64,000 nucleotides of DNA from Mycolicibacterium gilvum (GTDB lineage Bacteria > Actinomycetota > Actinomycetes > Mycobacteriales > Mycobacteriaceae): the NCBI RefSeq assembly GCF_900454025.1, contig NZ_UGQM01000001.1:5642001-5706000 (forward strand), read 5' to 3'. Below the pieces are notes generated by a model that searched no databases, had not been told where the DNA came from, and saw only the letters and a list, made by a program, of their open reading frames with translations. Shown one piece after another: positions 1 to 10,868 of the stretch. The number at the start of each line of letters is the position of its first letter. The first letter of the stretch is position 1. A program made the translations under genes and the position numbers.

Positions 1-2012
1 GACTGCTGCCGGTGGCGATCGCGATCATCATCGGCGCGCTGACCCTGTTCTCCGGCCCCACCGGCATCGCCGCCGTCGGCGCGCTGCTGGTCGCCGTCGG
101 ACCGCTGAGAACCATTGTCGCCGCGCATGTCTCACGATTCGGCTACTGGGCGCTGCTGGCCCCGATCGCGGCCGCGGGCACCGTCACGATCTTCCTGATC
201 TTCCGCGACCAGACGCTCGCCGCCGAACTGCAGGCCACCAGCTTCAAGTCCGCCGTCGGCCCCAGCCTGGCCTGGTTCGACGAGCACATCCGCTACTCGC
301 GGCTGTTCACCACCAGCCCCGACGGCTCGGTGGCGCGCCGGTTCGCGGTCCTCACACTGCTGCTCGCGCTGGTGGTCTCGGTCGCGATGACGTTGCGCAA
401 GGGCCGGATACCGGGCACGGCGATGGGCCCCAGCCAGCGCATCATCGGCATCACCGTGATCTCGATCCTGGCGATGATGTTCACCCCGACCAAGTGGACC
501 CACCACTTCGGGGTGTTCGCCGGACTGGCCGGCTCCCTCGGCGCGCTGGCCGCAGTCGCGATCTCGGCCGCGGCGATGCGCTCACCGCGCAACCGCGCGA
601 TCTTCGCCGCCGCCGTGCTGTTCCTGACCGCGCTGTCGTTCGCGACCGTCAACGGCTGGTGGTACGTCTCCAACTTCGGGGTGCCGTGGTCGAACTCGTT
701 CCCGGAGTGGAAGTTCGGCTTCACCACCATGCTGCTCGGCCTGTCGGTGCTGGCGCTGCTGGCCGCGGCCTGGCTGCACTTCTCCGGCCGCGACGTGCCC
801 CCGCCGGACGGCACCCCGCCGCGCTGGAAGCGGATCACCCAGGCGCCGTTGGCGATCGCGACCTGGGCTCTGGTCATGTTCGAGGTGATCTCGCTGACCG
901 TCGCGATGGTCGGTCAGTACCCGGCGTGGACCGTGGGCCGGTCGAATCTGCAGGCGCTGACCGGAAAGACCTGCGGCATGGCCGAGGACGTCCTCGTCGA
1001 GCAGGACGTCAACGCCGGGCTTCTCGCCCCCGTGGGCGTCCCCGTCGGTGACGCCCTCGGCGACGAGACCGCAGAAGGGTTCCGCCCCAACGGAATCCCG
1101 TCGGACCTGTCCGCCGACCCCGTGATGGAACAGCCGGGCGCCGACAACTTCGCCGACACCGACGGCAGCGCGGACGACACCAGCGGCGAGGCCGGCACCG
1201 AAGGCGGCACCACCGTCGCGGCCGGCGTGAACGGCTCGCGGGCCCGGCTGCCGTTCGGGCTGGATCCCGCGCGGACCCCGGTGCTGGGCAGCTGGAGCGG
1301 TGGCATCCAGCAGCCGGCGTCGCTGCGCTCGGCCTGGTACCAGCTGCCGGCTCACTGGAGCGAGCGGGACCGCTCCGACTCGCTGCTCGTCGTCTCCGCC
1401 GCGGGCCGGTTCGACTCCGGTGAGGTCGTGGTGCAGTGGGCCGGACCGGACGGCGAACCCGCGGGCAGCATCGGCTTCGGCGACGTCGGCGCCTCCCCGG
1501 CGTGGCGCAACCTGCGCGCCCCGCTGTCGGCGATCCCCGCCGACGCGACCCGCATCCGGCTGGTGGCCACCGACGACGATCTGAGCCCCGAGCACTGGAT
1601 CGCGATCACCCCGCCGCGCATCCCCGAGCTGCGCACCCTGCAGGCCGTCGTCGGATCCACCGACCCCGTGCTGCTCGACTGGCTCGTCGGCCTCGCGTTC
1701 CCGTGCCAGCGGCCGTTCGACCACCGCAACGGCGTCATCGAGGTGCCGAAGTGGCGGATCCTGCCCGACCGTTTCGGCGCGGAAGCCAACTCGCCGGTGA
1801 TGGACTACCTCGGCGGCGGCCCGCTCGGCATCACCGAACTGCTGCTGCGCGCGGTCACCGTGCCGACCTACCTGAAGAACGACTGGTTCCGCGACTGGGG
1901 TGCGCTCCAGCGGCTGATCCCGTTCTACGGCGACGCCGAACCGGCGCGCCTCGAGCTGGGCACCGCCGAACGCAGCGGACTGTGGAGCCCGGCGCCGCTG
2001 AGGCTGAGCTGA
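1..2012 (+). CDS. embC: Arabinosyltransferase EmbC, C-terminal part (gene begins before the window)
   Basis: Membrane arabinofuranosyltransferase that uses decaprenylphosphoryl-arabinose; in mycobacteria EmbC extends the arabinan of lipoarabinomannan. About 669 residues are present, against about 1,090 for the full family, so the N-terminal catalytic third lies upstream of the window. Visible are several hydrophobic helices over the first 300 residues, the Emb motif FTPTKW around residue 160, and a soluble C-terminal domain with the [14 protein letters not shown] and WRNLR blocks shared with the next two genes, which acts as a carbohydrate-binding module. I assign embC rather than embA or embB from gene order, as it is the first of three tandem emb genes. 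The stop TGA is at 2010-2012, with 77 nt to embA. Confidence 0.93.
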   Translation, partial: LLPVAIAIIIGALTLFSGPTGIAAVGALLVAVGPLRTIVAAHVSRFGYWALLAPIAAAGTVTIFLIFRDQTLAAELQATSFKSAVGPSLAWFDEHIRYSRLFTTSPDGSVARRFAVLTLLLALVVSVAMTLRKGRIPGTAMGPSQRIIGITVISILAMMFTPTKWTHHFGVFAGLAGSLGALAAVAISAAAMRSPRNRAIFAAAVLFLTALSFATVNGWWYVSNFGVPWSNSFPEWKFGFTTMLLGLSVLALLAAAWLHFSGRDVPPPDGTPPRWKRITQAPLAIATWALVMFEVISLTVAMVGQYPAWTVGRSNLQALTGKTCGMAEDVLVEQDVNAGLLAPVGVPVGDALGDETAEGFRPNGIPSDLSADPVMEQPGADNFADTDGSADDTSGEAGTEGGTTVAAGVNGSRARLPFGLDPARTPVLGSWSGGIQQPASLRSAWYQLPAHWSERDRSDSLLVVSAAGRFDSGEVVVQWAGPDGEPAGSIGFGDVGASPAWRNLRAPLSAIPADATRIRLVATDDDLSPEHWIAITPPRIPELRTLQAVVGSTDPVLLDWLVGLAFPCQRPFDHRNGVIEVPKWRILPDRFGAEANSPVMDYLGGGPLGITELLLRAVTVPTYLKNDWFRDWGALQRLIPFYGDAEPARLELGTAERSGLWSPAPLRLS

Positions 2013-2075
2013 CGGCTGACCAAACGGCTTCGTCGCAGCGCGGCACGCCGAAGTCGGCGGCAAAGGAACGTCGCC

Positions 2076-2081
2076 TACCAT
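2076..2081 (+). promoter_or_regulatory. Candidate -10 element for embA (TACCAT)
   Basis: TACCAT lies 8 nt before the GTG start of embA, so a transcript from it would be leaderless or nearly so. In M. tuberculosis, ethambutol-resistance mutations map to the short embC-embA intergenic region, which fits a promoter here. No good -35 is visible and this is inference from spacing. Confidence 0.35.
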
Positions 2082-2089
2082 CGACCCTC

Positions 2090-5000
2090 GTGCCCGCCCC
2101 GTCCGCCCGCCTCGTCGCCGTCCTCGCGGGGCTCGCCGGGATGGTGCTGTGCGGACTCGCACCGCTGCTTCCGGTGACCCAGACGACCGCATCGATCACG
2201 TGGCCGCAGCCGGGCGGGCCCGGCAATCAGACCCAGAGCGCGGGCACCGACGGATTCGTCAGCGACATCACCGCACCCCTGGTCTCCGGAGCGCCCCGCT
2301 CGCTCGCCGTCACCATCCCGTGCACGGCGGTGGCCAGCCTGCCCGCCGACGGCGGCGTCGTGTTCTCCACCAACCCCGCCGACGGGATCGACGCCGGACG
2401 CAACGGCCTGTTCGTCCGCGCCAACGCCGACGTCGTCTACGTCGCGTTCCGCGACACGGTCGCCGCGGTGGCCCCGCGCGACGCCGTGGACTCCGGCGCG
2501 TGCAGCGAACTGCGGGTGTGGGCCGACGTGGGCACGGTCGGCGCCGATTTCGTCGGCATCCCCGACGCCACCGGAACGCTGCCGCCGGACAAGCGCCCGC
2601 AGGTGTCGGGGGTCTTCACCGACCTTCGCGTCGCGCCCGGGGCCGGGCTGACCGCCCGCATCGACATCGACACCCGGTTCATCACGACGCCCACCGCGCT
2701 GAAGCTCGCCGTGATGACGCTCGGCGTCGTCTGCGTGCTCGCATCGATCCTCGCGCTGGCGATCCTCGACCGGGCCCACGGCCGGCAGGTTCCCCGGGCA
2801 TTGCGGCGGGGCCGCAGCGCAGGTCTGTGGACGTGGCTCACCGACGCCGCCGTGATCGGCGGACTGCTCCTCTGGCATGTCGTCGGGGCGCAGTCGTCCG
2901 ACGACGGCTACAACACCACGATCGCGCGGGTGTCCGGCGAGGCCGGCTACATCACCAACTACTACCGCTACTTCGGCGCGTCCGAAGCCCCGTTCGACTG
3001 GTACCAGAGCGTGCTGGCCCACCTCGCGTCGATCAGCACCGCCAGTGTGTGGTTACGGCTGCCCGCGACGGCGGCGGCGATCGGCACCTGGCTGATCCTG
3101 AGCCGCTGCGTGCTGCCGCGCCTGGGCAGGCGGTTGGCCGGCAACCGGGTCGCGGTGCTGACCGCCGGCGCGGTGTTCCTCGCCGCGTGGCTGCCGTTCA
3201 ACAACGGCCTGCGCCCCGAGCCGCTGATCGCGGTCGGCGTCGTCGCAGCGTGGATGCTGACCGAGCTGGCGATCGGGCGGCGTCGCCTGGTTCCGTTCGC
3301 CGTCGCGATCGTCATCGCCGTCTTCTGTGTGACGCTCGCACCGCAGGGTCTGGTCGCGGTCGCGCCGCTGCTCGTCGGCGCCCGGGCGATCACGCGGATC
3401 GTCGCCGCGCGCCGCGCCACCCACGGCCTGCTCGCGGCGCTCGCCTCGTTCGGGGCGGCCGCCTCCCTGCTGTTCGTCGTCGTGTTCCGCGACCAGACGC
3501 TGGCCACCGTCGCCGAGTCCGTCCGCATCAAGTACGTCGTGGGTCCGACGATCCCCTGGTATCAGGAATTCCTGCGCTACTACTGGCTCACGGTCGAGGA
3601 GAGCGTCGACGGCTCCCTGGCACGCCGGTTCTCCGTGCTGATCCTGCTGGTGTGCCTGTTCGGGGTGATCGCGCTCCTGCTGCGCCGCGGCAGCGTCCCC
3701 GGCGCCCACAACGGGCCGGTGTGGCGGCTGGTCGGCACCACGGGGATCGGCCTGCTGCTGCTCACCCTCACCCCGACCAAGTGGGCCGTGCAGTTCGGAG
3801 CCTTCGCCGGGCTGGCGGGTGCGCTCGGCGCGGTCACCGCGTTCGGGGTCGCGCGCGTCGGGCTGCACAGCCGACGCAACCTCGCGCTGTACGTGACGGC
3901 GCTGCTGTTCGTGCTGGCCTGGGCCACCTCCGGCATCAACGGATGGTTCTACAACGCCAACTACGGCGTGCCGTGGTTCGACAAGCAGCCGGTCATCCTG
4001 AGCTACCCGGTCACGACGATCTTCCTGGTGCTGGCCATCGCGTGCGGTCTGCTCGCCGGCTGGCTGCACTTCCGGATGGACTACGCCGGGCACACCCAGG
4101 TCGCCGACACCGGCCGCAACCGCGCGATCGCGTCGACGCCGCTGCTCGTGGTCGCCGTCATCATGGTCGTGCTCGAGCTCGGCTCGATGGTCAAGGCCAC
4201 CGTCGGCCGCTACCCCGCCTACACCATCGGCTCCGCGAACATCGCGGCGCTGCGGGGTGACCGCTGCGCGATGGCCGACGACGTCCTCGTCGAGGCCGAC
4301 ACCAACGCCGGCATGCTGGCACCCGTTCCGGGCCAGCGCTTCGGGGAGTACGGGCCGCTCGGCGGCGAGAACCCGGTCGGCTTCACCCCCAACGGCGTCA
4401 GCGACACCCTCGAACCGGCCGAACCCGTCGGCGCCAACCCGGGCACCGTCAACTCCGACGGTCCCGTCGACAAACCGAACATCGGCGTCGGCTACACCGC
4501 GGGCACCGGCGGCGGGTACGGCCCCGAGGGCGTCAACGGGTCGCGGGTGTTCCTGCCGTTCGGACTGGACCCGCAGACCACACCGGTGATGGGCAGCTTC
4601 GACCAGAATGACGTCGCCGCGAAGGCCACGTCGTCCTGGTATCAGCTGCCGCCCCGCACCCCCGACCGCCCGCTCGTGGCCGTCGCCGCCGCCGGCGCGA
4701 TCTGGTACTACAACGAGGACGGCTCGTTCAACTACGGCCAGTCGCTGAAGCTGCAGTGGGGCGTTCACAATCCCGACGGCTCGTACCAGGCGCTCAACGA
4801 GGTCGACCCGATCGACATCTTCACCCAGAAGGCGTGGCGCAACCTACGCTTCCCGCTGTCCACGGCACCGCCAGAGGCCAACGTCGCCCGCATCGTCGCC
4901 GACGACCCCAACCTGTCCGAAGACCAGTGGTTCGGCTTCACCCCGCCGCGGGTGCCCGTGCTGCAGACCGCCGGCGAGTTCCTCGGATCCGAGACGCCGG

Positions 5001-5356
5001 TGCTGATGGACATCGCGACCGCGGCGAACTTCCCGTGCCAGCGACCGTTCTCCGAGCGTCTCGGTGTCGCCGAGCTGCCCCAGTACCGGATCATGCCGAA
5101 CTTCAAGCAGATCGTGGTGTCGTCGAACCAGTGGCAGGCCGCCGAGGACGGCGGACCGTTCCTGTTCATCCAGGCGCTGCTGCGCACCGAGTCGATCCCG
5201 ACGTACCTGAGCGGCGACTGGTACCGGGACTGGGGTTCGCTGGAGCGCTACCTGCGGGTGGTCCCGGCGGACGAGGCGCCTGACGCCGTGATCGAGGAAG
5301 GGTCGACGCGAGTGTTCGGCTGGAGCCGCGGCGGACCGATCAGGGCACTCCCGTGA
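2090..5356 (+). CDS. embA: Arabinosyltransferase EmbA
   Basis: Integral membrane glycosyltransferase (GT-C fold) that pairs with EmbB to add arabinofuranose branches to arabinogalactan at the periplasmic face. The GTG start at 2090 gives 1,088 residues, close to the usual 1,094. The protein opens with a transmembrane helix followed by [15 protein letters not shown], the typical Emb N-terminus. The acidic motif SSDDGYN, many hydrophobic helices, [13 protein letters not shown] and the C-terminal lectin-like domain ending in [14 protein letters not shown] are all present. Longer readings in this frame run back through embC and are not real. Its stop overlaps the embB start by 4 nt (GTGA), so the pair is translationally coupled. 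Confidence 0.96.
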   Translation: MPAPSARLVAVLAGLAGMVLCGLAPLLPVTQTTASITWPQPGGPGNQTQSAGTDGFVSDITAPLVSGAPRSLAVTIPCTAVASLPADGGVVFSTNPADGIDAGRNGLFVRANADVVYVAFRDTVAAVAPRDAVDSGACSELRVWADVGTVGADFVGIPDATGTLPPDKRPQVSGVFTDLRVAPGAGLTARIDIDTRFITTPTALKLAVMTLGVVCVLASILALAILDRAHGRQVPRALRRGRSAGLWTWLTDAAVIGGLLLWHVVGAQSSDDGYNTTIARVSGEAGYITNYYRYFGASEAPFDWYQSVLAHLASISTASVWLRLPATAAAIGTWLILSRCVLPRLGRRLAGNRVAVLTAGAVFLAAWLPFNNGLRPEPLIAVGVVAAWMLTELAIGRRRLVPFAVAIVIAVFCVTLAPQGLVAVAPLLVGARAITRIVAARRATHGLLAALASFGAAASLLFVVVFRDQTLATVAESVRIKYVVGPTIPWYQEFLRYYWLTVEESVDGSLARRFSVLILLVCLFGVIALLLRRGSVPGAHNGPVWRLVGTTGIGLLLLTLTPTKWAVQFGAFAGLAGALGAVTAFGVARVGLHSRRNLALYVTALLFVLAWATSGINGWFYNANYGVPWFDKQPVILSYPVTTIFLVLAIACGLLAGWLHFRMDYAGHTQVADTGRNRAIASTPLLVVAVIMVVLELGSMVKATVGRYPAYTIGSANIAALRGDRCAMADDVLVEADTNAGMLAPVPGQRFGEYGPLGGENPVGFTPNGVSDTLEPAEPVGANPGTVNSDGPVDKPNIGVGYTAGTGGGYGPEGVNGSRVFLPFGLDPQTTPVMGSFDQNDVAAKATSSWYQLPPRTPDRPLVAVAAAGAIWYYNEDGSFNYGQSLKLQWGVHNPDGSYQALNEVDPIDIFTQKAWRNLRFPLSTAPPEANVARIVADDPNLSEDQWFGFTPPRVPVLQTAGEFLGSETPVLMDIATAANFPCQRPFSERLGVAELPQYRIMPNFKQIVVSSNQWQAAEDGGPFLFIQALLRTESIPTYLSGDWYRDWGSLERYLRVVPADEAPDAVIEEGSTRVFGWSRGGPIRALP

Positions 5357-8300
5357 GAGACGCTGCCGTGAAAGACCACGTGAGGATCGCACGCTGGGTC
5401 GCGACGATCGCGGGCCTGCTCGGCTTCGTGATGGCCGTCGCGGTGCCGTTGCTTCCCGTCACCCAGACCACGGCGACGCTGAACTGGCCGCAGGGCGGGC
5501 AATTCTCCAACGTCACCGCACCGCTGATCTCGCAGGCCCCGGTCAGCCTCACCGCGACCGTGCCGTGCGACGTGCTGCGCGACATGCCCGCCGACGGCGG
5601 TCTGGTGTTCGGCACCGCACCCGCCGAGGGCCGCGACGCGGCGCTGAACGCGATGCTGGTCAACGTCACCGAAGAACGCGTCGACGTGATCGTGCGCAAC
5701 GTCGTCGTCGCCAGCGTCGAACGTGAGCGCATCGACCGGGGAGCCGGCTGCGAACGACTCGACATCACCTCGAACCTGGACGGCACCTACGCCGAATTCG
5801 TCGGGCTGACCCAGGAATCCGGCGCGAACGCCGGCCAACCGCAGCGCACCGGCTACCCCGATCCGAACCTGCGACCCGCGATCGTCGGCGTCTTCACCGA
5901 CCTCACCGGACCGGCCCCGCCCGGCCTGTCGTTCTCGGCCGACATCGACACCCGGTTCACCACGCATCCGACCGCGCTCAAGCTCGCCGCGATCGTGCTC
6001 GCCATCGTGTGCACGGTGATCGCGCTGCTGGCGCTGTGGCGCCTCGACCGGCTCGACGGCCGCCGGATGCACCGGATCATCCCGACCCGCTGGCGGAACC
6101 TGACCGCCGTCGACGTCGTGGTGCTGGGCACGTTCGCGATCTGGTACGTGATCGGCGCGAACTCCTCCGACGACGGCTACATCCTGCAGATGGCCCGCGT
6201 CGCCGACCACGCGGGCTACATGTCGAATTACTTCCGCTGGTTCGGCAGCCCGGAGGACCCGTTCGGCTGGTACTACAACCTGCTGGCGCTGATGACGCAG
6301 GTGAGCACCGCGAGCATCTGGATGCGGCTGCCCGACCTGATCTGCTCGGTGATCTGCTGGCTTCTGCTCTCGCGCGAGGTGCTGCCCCGACTGGGCCCCG
6401 CGGTCATCGCCAGCCGTCCGGCGCTGTGGGCGGCCGGACTGGTGCTGCTGGGCGCGTGGATGCCCTTCAACAACGGTCTTCGTCCCGAAGGCCAGATCGC
6501 CACCGGCGCCCTGATCACCTACGTGCTGATCGAGCGCGCGGTGACCTCGGGCAGGCTGACTCCGGCGGCACTGGCGATCACCACCGCCGCATTCACCCTC
6601 GGCATCCAGCCGACCGGTCTGATCGCCGTCGCCGCGCTGGTCGCCGGTGGCCGCCCCATCCTGCGAATCCTGATGCGGCGCAGGCAGACCGTCGGGCTGT
6701 GGCCGCTGCTCGCGCCCATGCTGGCCGCCGGGACCGTGATCCTCGCGGTGGTGTTCGCCGACCAGACCATGGCCACGGTGCTGGAAGCCACCAAGATCCG
6801 GACCGCGATCGGTCCCAGCCAGGAGTGGTGGACGGAGAACCTGCGCTACTACTACCTGATCCTGCCGACCGTCGACGGCGCCATCGCGCGCCGGGTCGCG
6901 TTCATGTTCACCGCTCTGTGCCTGTTCGCGTCGCTGTTCATCATGCTGCGTCGCAAGCGCGTTCCGGGCGTGGCCCGCGGACCGGCGTGGCGGCTGATGG
7001 GCGTCATCTTCGCGACCATCTTCTTCCTGATGTTCACCCCGACCAAGTGGATCCACCACTTCGGGCTGTTCGCGGCCGTCGGCGGCGCGATGGCGGCGCT
7101 GGCCACCGTGCTCGTCTCGCCGGCGGTGCTGCGATCGGCGCGCAACCGGATGGCGTTCCTCGCCGGGGTGCTGTTCATCCTCGCGATGTGCTTCGCCTCG
7201 ACCAACGGCTGGTGGTACGTCTCGAACTTCGGTGCGCCGTTCAACAATTCGGTGCCCCAACTCGGCGGCGTCACCGTCTCCGCGGTGTTCTTCGTGCTGT
7301 TCGGCATCGCCGCACTCGCCGCGTTCTGGCTGCACCTGCGCAACAAACAGGACTCCCGGCTGGTCGACGTGCTCACCGCCGCCCCGATCCCGATCGCCGC
7401 CGGCCTCATGGTGCTGTTCATGGTGGCGTCCATGGCGATCGGCGTGGTCCGCCAGTACCCGACATACTCCAACGGCTGGGCCAACATCCGCGCCCTCGCC
7501 GGCGGCTGCGGCCTCGCCGACGACGTCCTCGTCGAGCCCGACTCCAACGACGGCTTCCTGCGGGCGCTGCCGGGAGATTGGGGCCCGCTGGGCGCGCTCG
7601 GCGGCACCGACCCGACGGGCTTCTCCCCCAACGGCGTTCCGGACCGGATCATCGCCGAGGCGATCCGGCTGAACAATCCGCAGCCCGGCACCGACTACGA
7701 CTGGAACCGTCCGATCGAGCTGACCCGTCCCGGTGTCAACGGATCCACGGTGCCGCTGCCGTACGGTCTCGATCCGGCACGCGTTCCGGTCGCCGGCACG
7801 TATTCGACAGGGGCGCAACAAGAGAGCCGGCTCGCCTCGGCCTGGTACGAGCTGCCCGCCGCCGACGACGCCCACCCGCTCGTCGTCATCACCGCGGCCG
7901 GAACCATCACCGGCACCAGCGTCGCCGAGAACCTGACCACCGGCCAGACCGTCGACCTCGAGTACGCCACCCGGGGCCCCGACGGCGCCCCGGTGCCCGC
8001 CGGCCGCGTCAGCCCCTACGACATCGGGCCGACCCCGTCCTGGCGCAACCTGCGCTACCCCCGGTCCCAGATCCCCACCGACGCCGTCGCGGTCCGTGTC
8101 ATCGCCGAGGATCTCTCACTCGGACAAGGTGATTGGGTCGCGGTGACCCCGCCGCGGGTGCCCGAGCTGCGGTCGGTCCAGGAGTACGTCGGCTCCGAGC
8201 AGCCGGTGCTGATGGACTGGGCGGTCGGGCTGGCCTTCCCGTGCCAGCAGCCGATGCTGCACGCCAACGGCGTCACCGAGATCCCCAAATTCCGTATCTC

Positions 8301-8553
8301 GCCGGACTATTACGCCAAGCTGCAGAGCACCGACACCTGGCAGGACGGCCTCAACGGCGGCCTGCTGGGCATCACCGACCTGCTGCTGCGCGCGTCGGTG
8401 ATGCCGACCTACCTGTCCAACGACTGGGGACAGGACTGGGGTTCGCTGCGCCGCTTCGACACGATCGTCGACGCCACACCCGCCCAGATCGAGCTGGGCT
8501 CCGAGACACACAGCGGCCTGTCGTCCCCGGGGTCTATGCGCTACCGGCCCTAA
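5353..8553 (+). CDS. embB: Arabinosyltransferase EmbB, the ethambutol target
   Basis: Partner of EmbA in arabinogalactan arabinan synthesis. It has 1,066 residues, starting at a GTG that overlaps the embA stop. The GT-C acidic pair is in NSSDDGYI (Asp273-Asp274). The ethambutol-contact segment reads [14 protein letters not shown], and its Met290 aligns with M306 of the M. tuberculosis enzyme, the main resistance hotspot, so this copy carries the susceptible residue there. [20 protein letters not shown] and the C-terminal carbohydrate-binding domain ([16 protein letters not shown]) follow. The stop TAA overlaps the stop of the convergent kinase gene by 4 nt (CTAA). Confidence 0.97.
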   Translation: MRDAAVKDHVRIARWVATIAGLLGFVMAVAVPLLPVTQTTATLNWPQGGQFSNVTAPLISQAPVSLTATVPCDVLRDMPADGGLVFGTAPAEGRDAALNAMLVNVTEERVDVIVRNVVVASVERERIDRGAGCERLDITSNLDGTYAEFVGLTQESGANAGQPQRTGYPDPNLRPAIVGVFTDLTGPAPPGLSFSADIDTRFTTHPTALKLAAIVLAIVCTVIALLALWRLDRLDGRRMHRIIPTRWRNLTAVDVVVLGTFAIWYVIGANSSDDGYILQMARVADHAGYMSNYFRWFGSPEDPFGWYYNLLALMTQVSTASIWMRLPDLICSVICWLLLSREVLPRLGPAVIASRPALWAAGLVLLGAWMPFNNGLRPEGQIATGALITYVLIERAVTSGRLTPAALAITTAAFTLGIQPTGLIAVAALVAGGRPILRILMRRRQTVGLWPLLAPMLAAGTVILAVVFADQTMATVLEATKIRTAIGPSQEWWTENLRYYYLILPTVDGAIARRVAFMFTALCLFASLFIMLRRKRVPGVARGPAWRLMGVIFATIFFLMFTPTKWIHHFGLFAAVGGAMAALATVLVSPAVLRSARNRMAFLAGVLFILAMCFASTNGWWYVSNFGAPFNNSVPQLGGVTVSAVFFVLFGIAALAAFWLHLRNKQDSRLVDVLTAAPIPIAAGLMVLFMVASMAIGVVRQYPTYSNGWANIRALAGGCGLADDVLVEPDSNDGFLRALPGDWGPLGALGGTDPTGFSPNGVPDRIIAEAIRLNNPQPGTDYDWNRPIELTRPGVNGSTVPLPYGLDPARVPVAGTYSTGAQQESRLASAWYELPAADDAHPLVVITAAGTITGTSVAENLTTGQTVDLEYATRGPDGAPVPAGRVSPYDIGPTPSWRNLRYPRSQIPTDAVAVRVIAEDLSLGQGDWVAVTPPRVPELRSVQEYVGSEQPVLMDWAVGLAFPCQQPMLHANGVTEIPKFRISPDYYAKLQSTDTWQDGLNGGLLGITDLLLRASVMPTYLSNDWGQDWGSLRRFDTIVDATPAQIELGSETHSGLSSPGSMRYRP

Positions 8554-9905
8554 CCCTGGTTGTCGTTCGCGGTCGGGTCGGCGTTCTCCTGCTGGATGTC
8601 GTCGTGGCAGTCGGCCTGGCTCTGTCCCGTCTGCTCCACGCAGACCAGCACCGGGGCTCCCGCCGGCGCGGCGCTGCCGGGTTCCGGTGTGGCACTGGGG
8701 TGCGGGATCTCCCCGTCGTACAGCGACCACAGCGGCTCCCCCGTCGACGACAGCCGTGCGCAGTACGCAGACTTGCCGTCCCCGGTGATCCCGGCTGCGC
8801 CGAGCGTCGCGCAGTCCGCGCCGACGACGACCACCGGCACCGCCGTGGTCGGCCTTGCCTCCGAACGGATCTCGTCCTTTTCGAACACGGCCAGCAGCAC
8901 CACCGCGACGACCGCCACCACCGCCAGCACCACCGCGGCGCCGACCAGGATGCGGCCCCGCGACGCGGACGCCTGCGCCGTGGGCGCGGCCGGCTTGGCG
9001 TGGCGGGGACCGGTCGGCGTCGCAGGAGCGTGCGCGGTCGCATCCGGGTCGCCCGCCGCGGTGACGGTGCTGCGGTTGCTCAGCGCACGCGCGAAATCCA
9101 CGCACCGGTCATAGCGATCGGCCGGCGACTTGGCCAGCGCCTTCTGGAACGCCGCCCCCAGGCCCGACAACTCCGGTCGGTGCACCGCGATCGACGGCGG
9201 CTGCGCGGTGAGATGCTGGCTGATCACGATCGCCGGATTCGAATGCTGGAACGGCGCCTTGCCGGTGAGCAACTGAAACGCCGTGGCCGCCAACGCGTAC
9301 TGGTCGGCGCGCCCGTCGATCGCCTCGTCGGCGGTCAACTGCTCGGGGGCGGAGTACGCGACCGTCCCGACGGTCATGTTCGTCCCGGTCAGCGCGCTGA
9401 CCTCCCCGACGCGACGCGCGATTCCGAAGTCCGCCAACATGATCCGCTCGTTCTCGGTCTCCGGGTCGGCGATCAGGATGTTGGCCGGCTTCACGTCGCG
9501 GTGCAGCAGTCCGCGCTGGTGGGCGTAGTCGAGCGCCTCGCCGACCGCGGTGACCAGCCGGGCGACCAGTGCCGGCGGCATGCCGTCTGGGTAGCGCTCG
9601 GCGAGCAGTCGTGCCGCGTCGGTGCCCTCGACGTGATCCATCGAGATCCACAGTCGGCCCTCGAACTCGCCGCGGTCGTGCACCTGGACGATGTGCGGAT
9701 GCCACAGGGACGCCGCGATGTCGGCCTCCCGGTTGAACCGCTCCCGGTACTCGCTGTCGGTGGACACCGACGCCGAGAGCACCTTCAGCGCGTCATAGCG
9801 CGGCAGCCTCGGATGCTTGGCCAGATAGACCTCGCCCATACCGCCGGCACCCAACATTCGCGAGATCGTGTATCCGGAGATGACCTCGCCTGCGCTCAGC
9901 GGCAT
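8550..9905 (-). CDS. Transmembrane eukaryotic-like Ser/Thr protein kinase
   Basis: A 451-residue receptor-type kinase. Residues 12-275 form a complete catalytic domain: glycine loop LGAGGMGEV (18-26), Lys41, HRDVKPAN (135-142) with catalytic Asp137, DFG at 159-161, and an activation loop with Thr173, Thr175 and Thr178. A Pro/Ala/Thr linker leads to one transmembrane helix (about 319-341). The roughly 110-residue extracellular part has several cysteines and an acidic end. It resembles the PknF/PknJ type, but I do not assign a symbol. TAGGAT lies 6 nt before the ATG, so it may have its own leaderless promoter, although the DUF4331 gene lies only 19 nt upstream. M. tuberculosis has no kinase between embB and accD4. 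Confidence 0.93.
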   Translation of the reverse strand: MPLSAGEVISGYTISRMLGAGGMGEVYLAKHPRLPRYDALKVLSASVSTDSEYRERFNREADIAASLWHPHIVQVHDRGEFEGRLWISMDHVEGTDAARLLAERYPDGMPPALVARLVTAVGEALDYAHQRGLLHRDVKPANILIADPETENERIMLADFGIARRVGEVSALTGTNMTVGTVAYSAPEQLTADEAIDGRADQYALAATAFQLLTGKAPFQHSNPAIVISQHLTAQPPSIAVHRPELSGLGAAFQKALAKSPADRYDRCVDFARALSNRSTVTAAGDPDATAHAPATPTGPRHAKPAAPTAQASASRGRILVGAAVVLAVVAVVAVVLLAVFEKDEIRSEARPTTAVPVVVVGADCATLGAAGITGDGKSAYCARLSSTGEPLWSLYDGEIPHPSATPEPGSAAPAGAPVLVCVEQTGQSQADCHDDIQQENADPTANDNQG

Positions 9906-9911
9906 TCGCGC

Positions 9912-9917
9912 ATCCTA
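9912..9917 (-). promoter_or_regulatory. Candidate -10 for the kinase gene (TAGGAT, 6 nt before ATG)
   Basis: On the minus strand TTATAGGAT is followed by six bases and the ATG, the TANNNT-N6-ATG layout of mycobacterial leaderless transcripts. Inference from spacing only. Confidence 0.35.
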
Positions 9918-9924
9918 TAAGCGC

Positions 9925-10824
9925 TTACCGCGGAGGGCCGAGGTACGGGAACTCTGTGAGCAGATCGGCCGGCGCACCCAGCCCGGAGAACCCCTTCTGA
10001 CCCTTGGTCAGGAACCGTGACCGGTAGTCGGCCACGTCGTCGGTCAAGGCGCGCCCGTTCGGGTAGCGGGCCGGCTTCGACGGATCGAACGTCAGCACGT
10101 CGGGCAGCGTGCCCTCCTCCTCGATCGCGTCGATGGCCTCCTCGCGGGTGTAGCCGCCGGTCTCGGCCATCAGGTCGATCAGATTGCCCATCCAGTCGCC
10201 GCGGTCGCGGTTCGGCTCCCCGGCGTTGAACGCGACCAGGTCCTCGTCGGTGGTGAAGAAGCCGCTCACCCACGGATGCGCGATGCGGTCGGCATGCACC
10301 CACTTGCCGTCCTGGCGCAGGCTGCACCGCGCCCAGATGCGGACGTCGGGCTCCGCACCCAGATAGGAGGTGGGCAGTTCCACGGCCATCGCGATGACGT
10401 TGGCGTCGGCGAACGACGCGTCGCCGCGGGCGCCGGCGAAGAACACGAACCCCCCGCCGCGCGAGCGCCAGATGTGCGGCTCGTCGAACGACACCGCGAC
10501 GTTGCCGAAGATCTCCGACCCGCACGCGGCGTCGACCCTCGCCTCGGCCTGCAGCGCGAGCCGCAGATCGACGAGCTGGCGGCCGTCGACCGGTTCGGAG
10601 AACACGAAGCTGAACGCGATGTCGTTGCGCAGGTCGCCGTCGTTGTCGATCCCGATGCGATACACCGCATCCGGATGCAGCGGCCCGGCCTCCGGGTTCG
10701 CCGTCAGGATCAGCGTGGTGCGGTCCGGCTCGTCGGGCGACTGGAACACGTACAGATCGCACAGGTCCAGACGGGGGTCGCCGAGGGGCGCGGCGCGCCT
10801 CAGCCCGGTGAAATCACTCGTCAC
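9925..10824 (-). CDS. DUF4331 family protein
   Basis: A 299-residue soluble protein beginning with GTG. It shows the DUF4331 pattern: an N-terminal GDPRLDLCDLYVF block, VYRIGIDNDGD with acidic clusters, and a C-terminal LTDDVADYR segment. No signal peptide or transmembrane helix is evident. The function of the family is unknown. It precedes the kinase gene on the same strand with a 19-nt gap, so the two may be co-expressed, and the kinase could act on it or share its signal (inference). It follows accD4 after 44 nt and does not belong to the mycolate operon by function. Confidence 0.85.
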   Translation of the reverse strand: MTSDFTGLRRAAPLGDPRLDLCDLYVFQSPDEPDRTTLILTANPEAGPLHPDAVYRIGIDNDGDLRNDIAFSFVFSEPVDGRQLVDLRLALQAEARVDAACGSEIFGNVAVSFDEPHIWRSRGGGFVFFAGARGDASFADANVIAMAVELPTSYLGAEPDVRIWARCSLRQDGKWVHADRIAHPWVSGFFTTDEDLVAFNAGEPNRDRGDWMGNLIDLMAETGGYTREEAIDAIEEEGTLPDVLTFDPSKPARYPNGRALTDDVADYRSRFLTKGQKGFSGLGAPADLLTEFPYLGPPR

Positions 10825-10868
10825 AGACAGTATTCAATCGTAAGGAGGGCATCGGAGTGCACCGCGCC

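Noticed and set aside
582..2192. Long open frame antisense to embC and embA
   Set aside because: It is antisense to well-conserved emb coding sequence and its protein is Arg/Gly/Pro-rich without domains, as expected from GC-rich shadow frames.
5248..7875. 875-residue open frame antisense to embB
   Set aside because: Shadow of embB; low-complexity His/Gln/Arg composition, no start signal and no domain.
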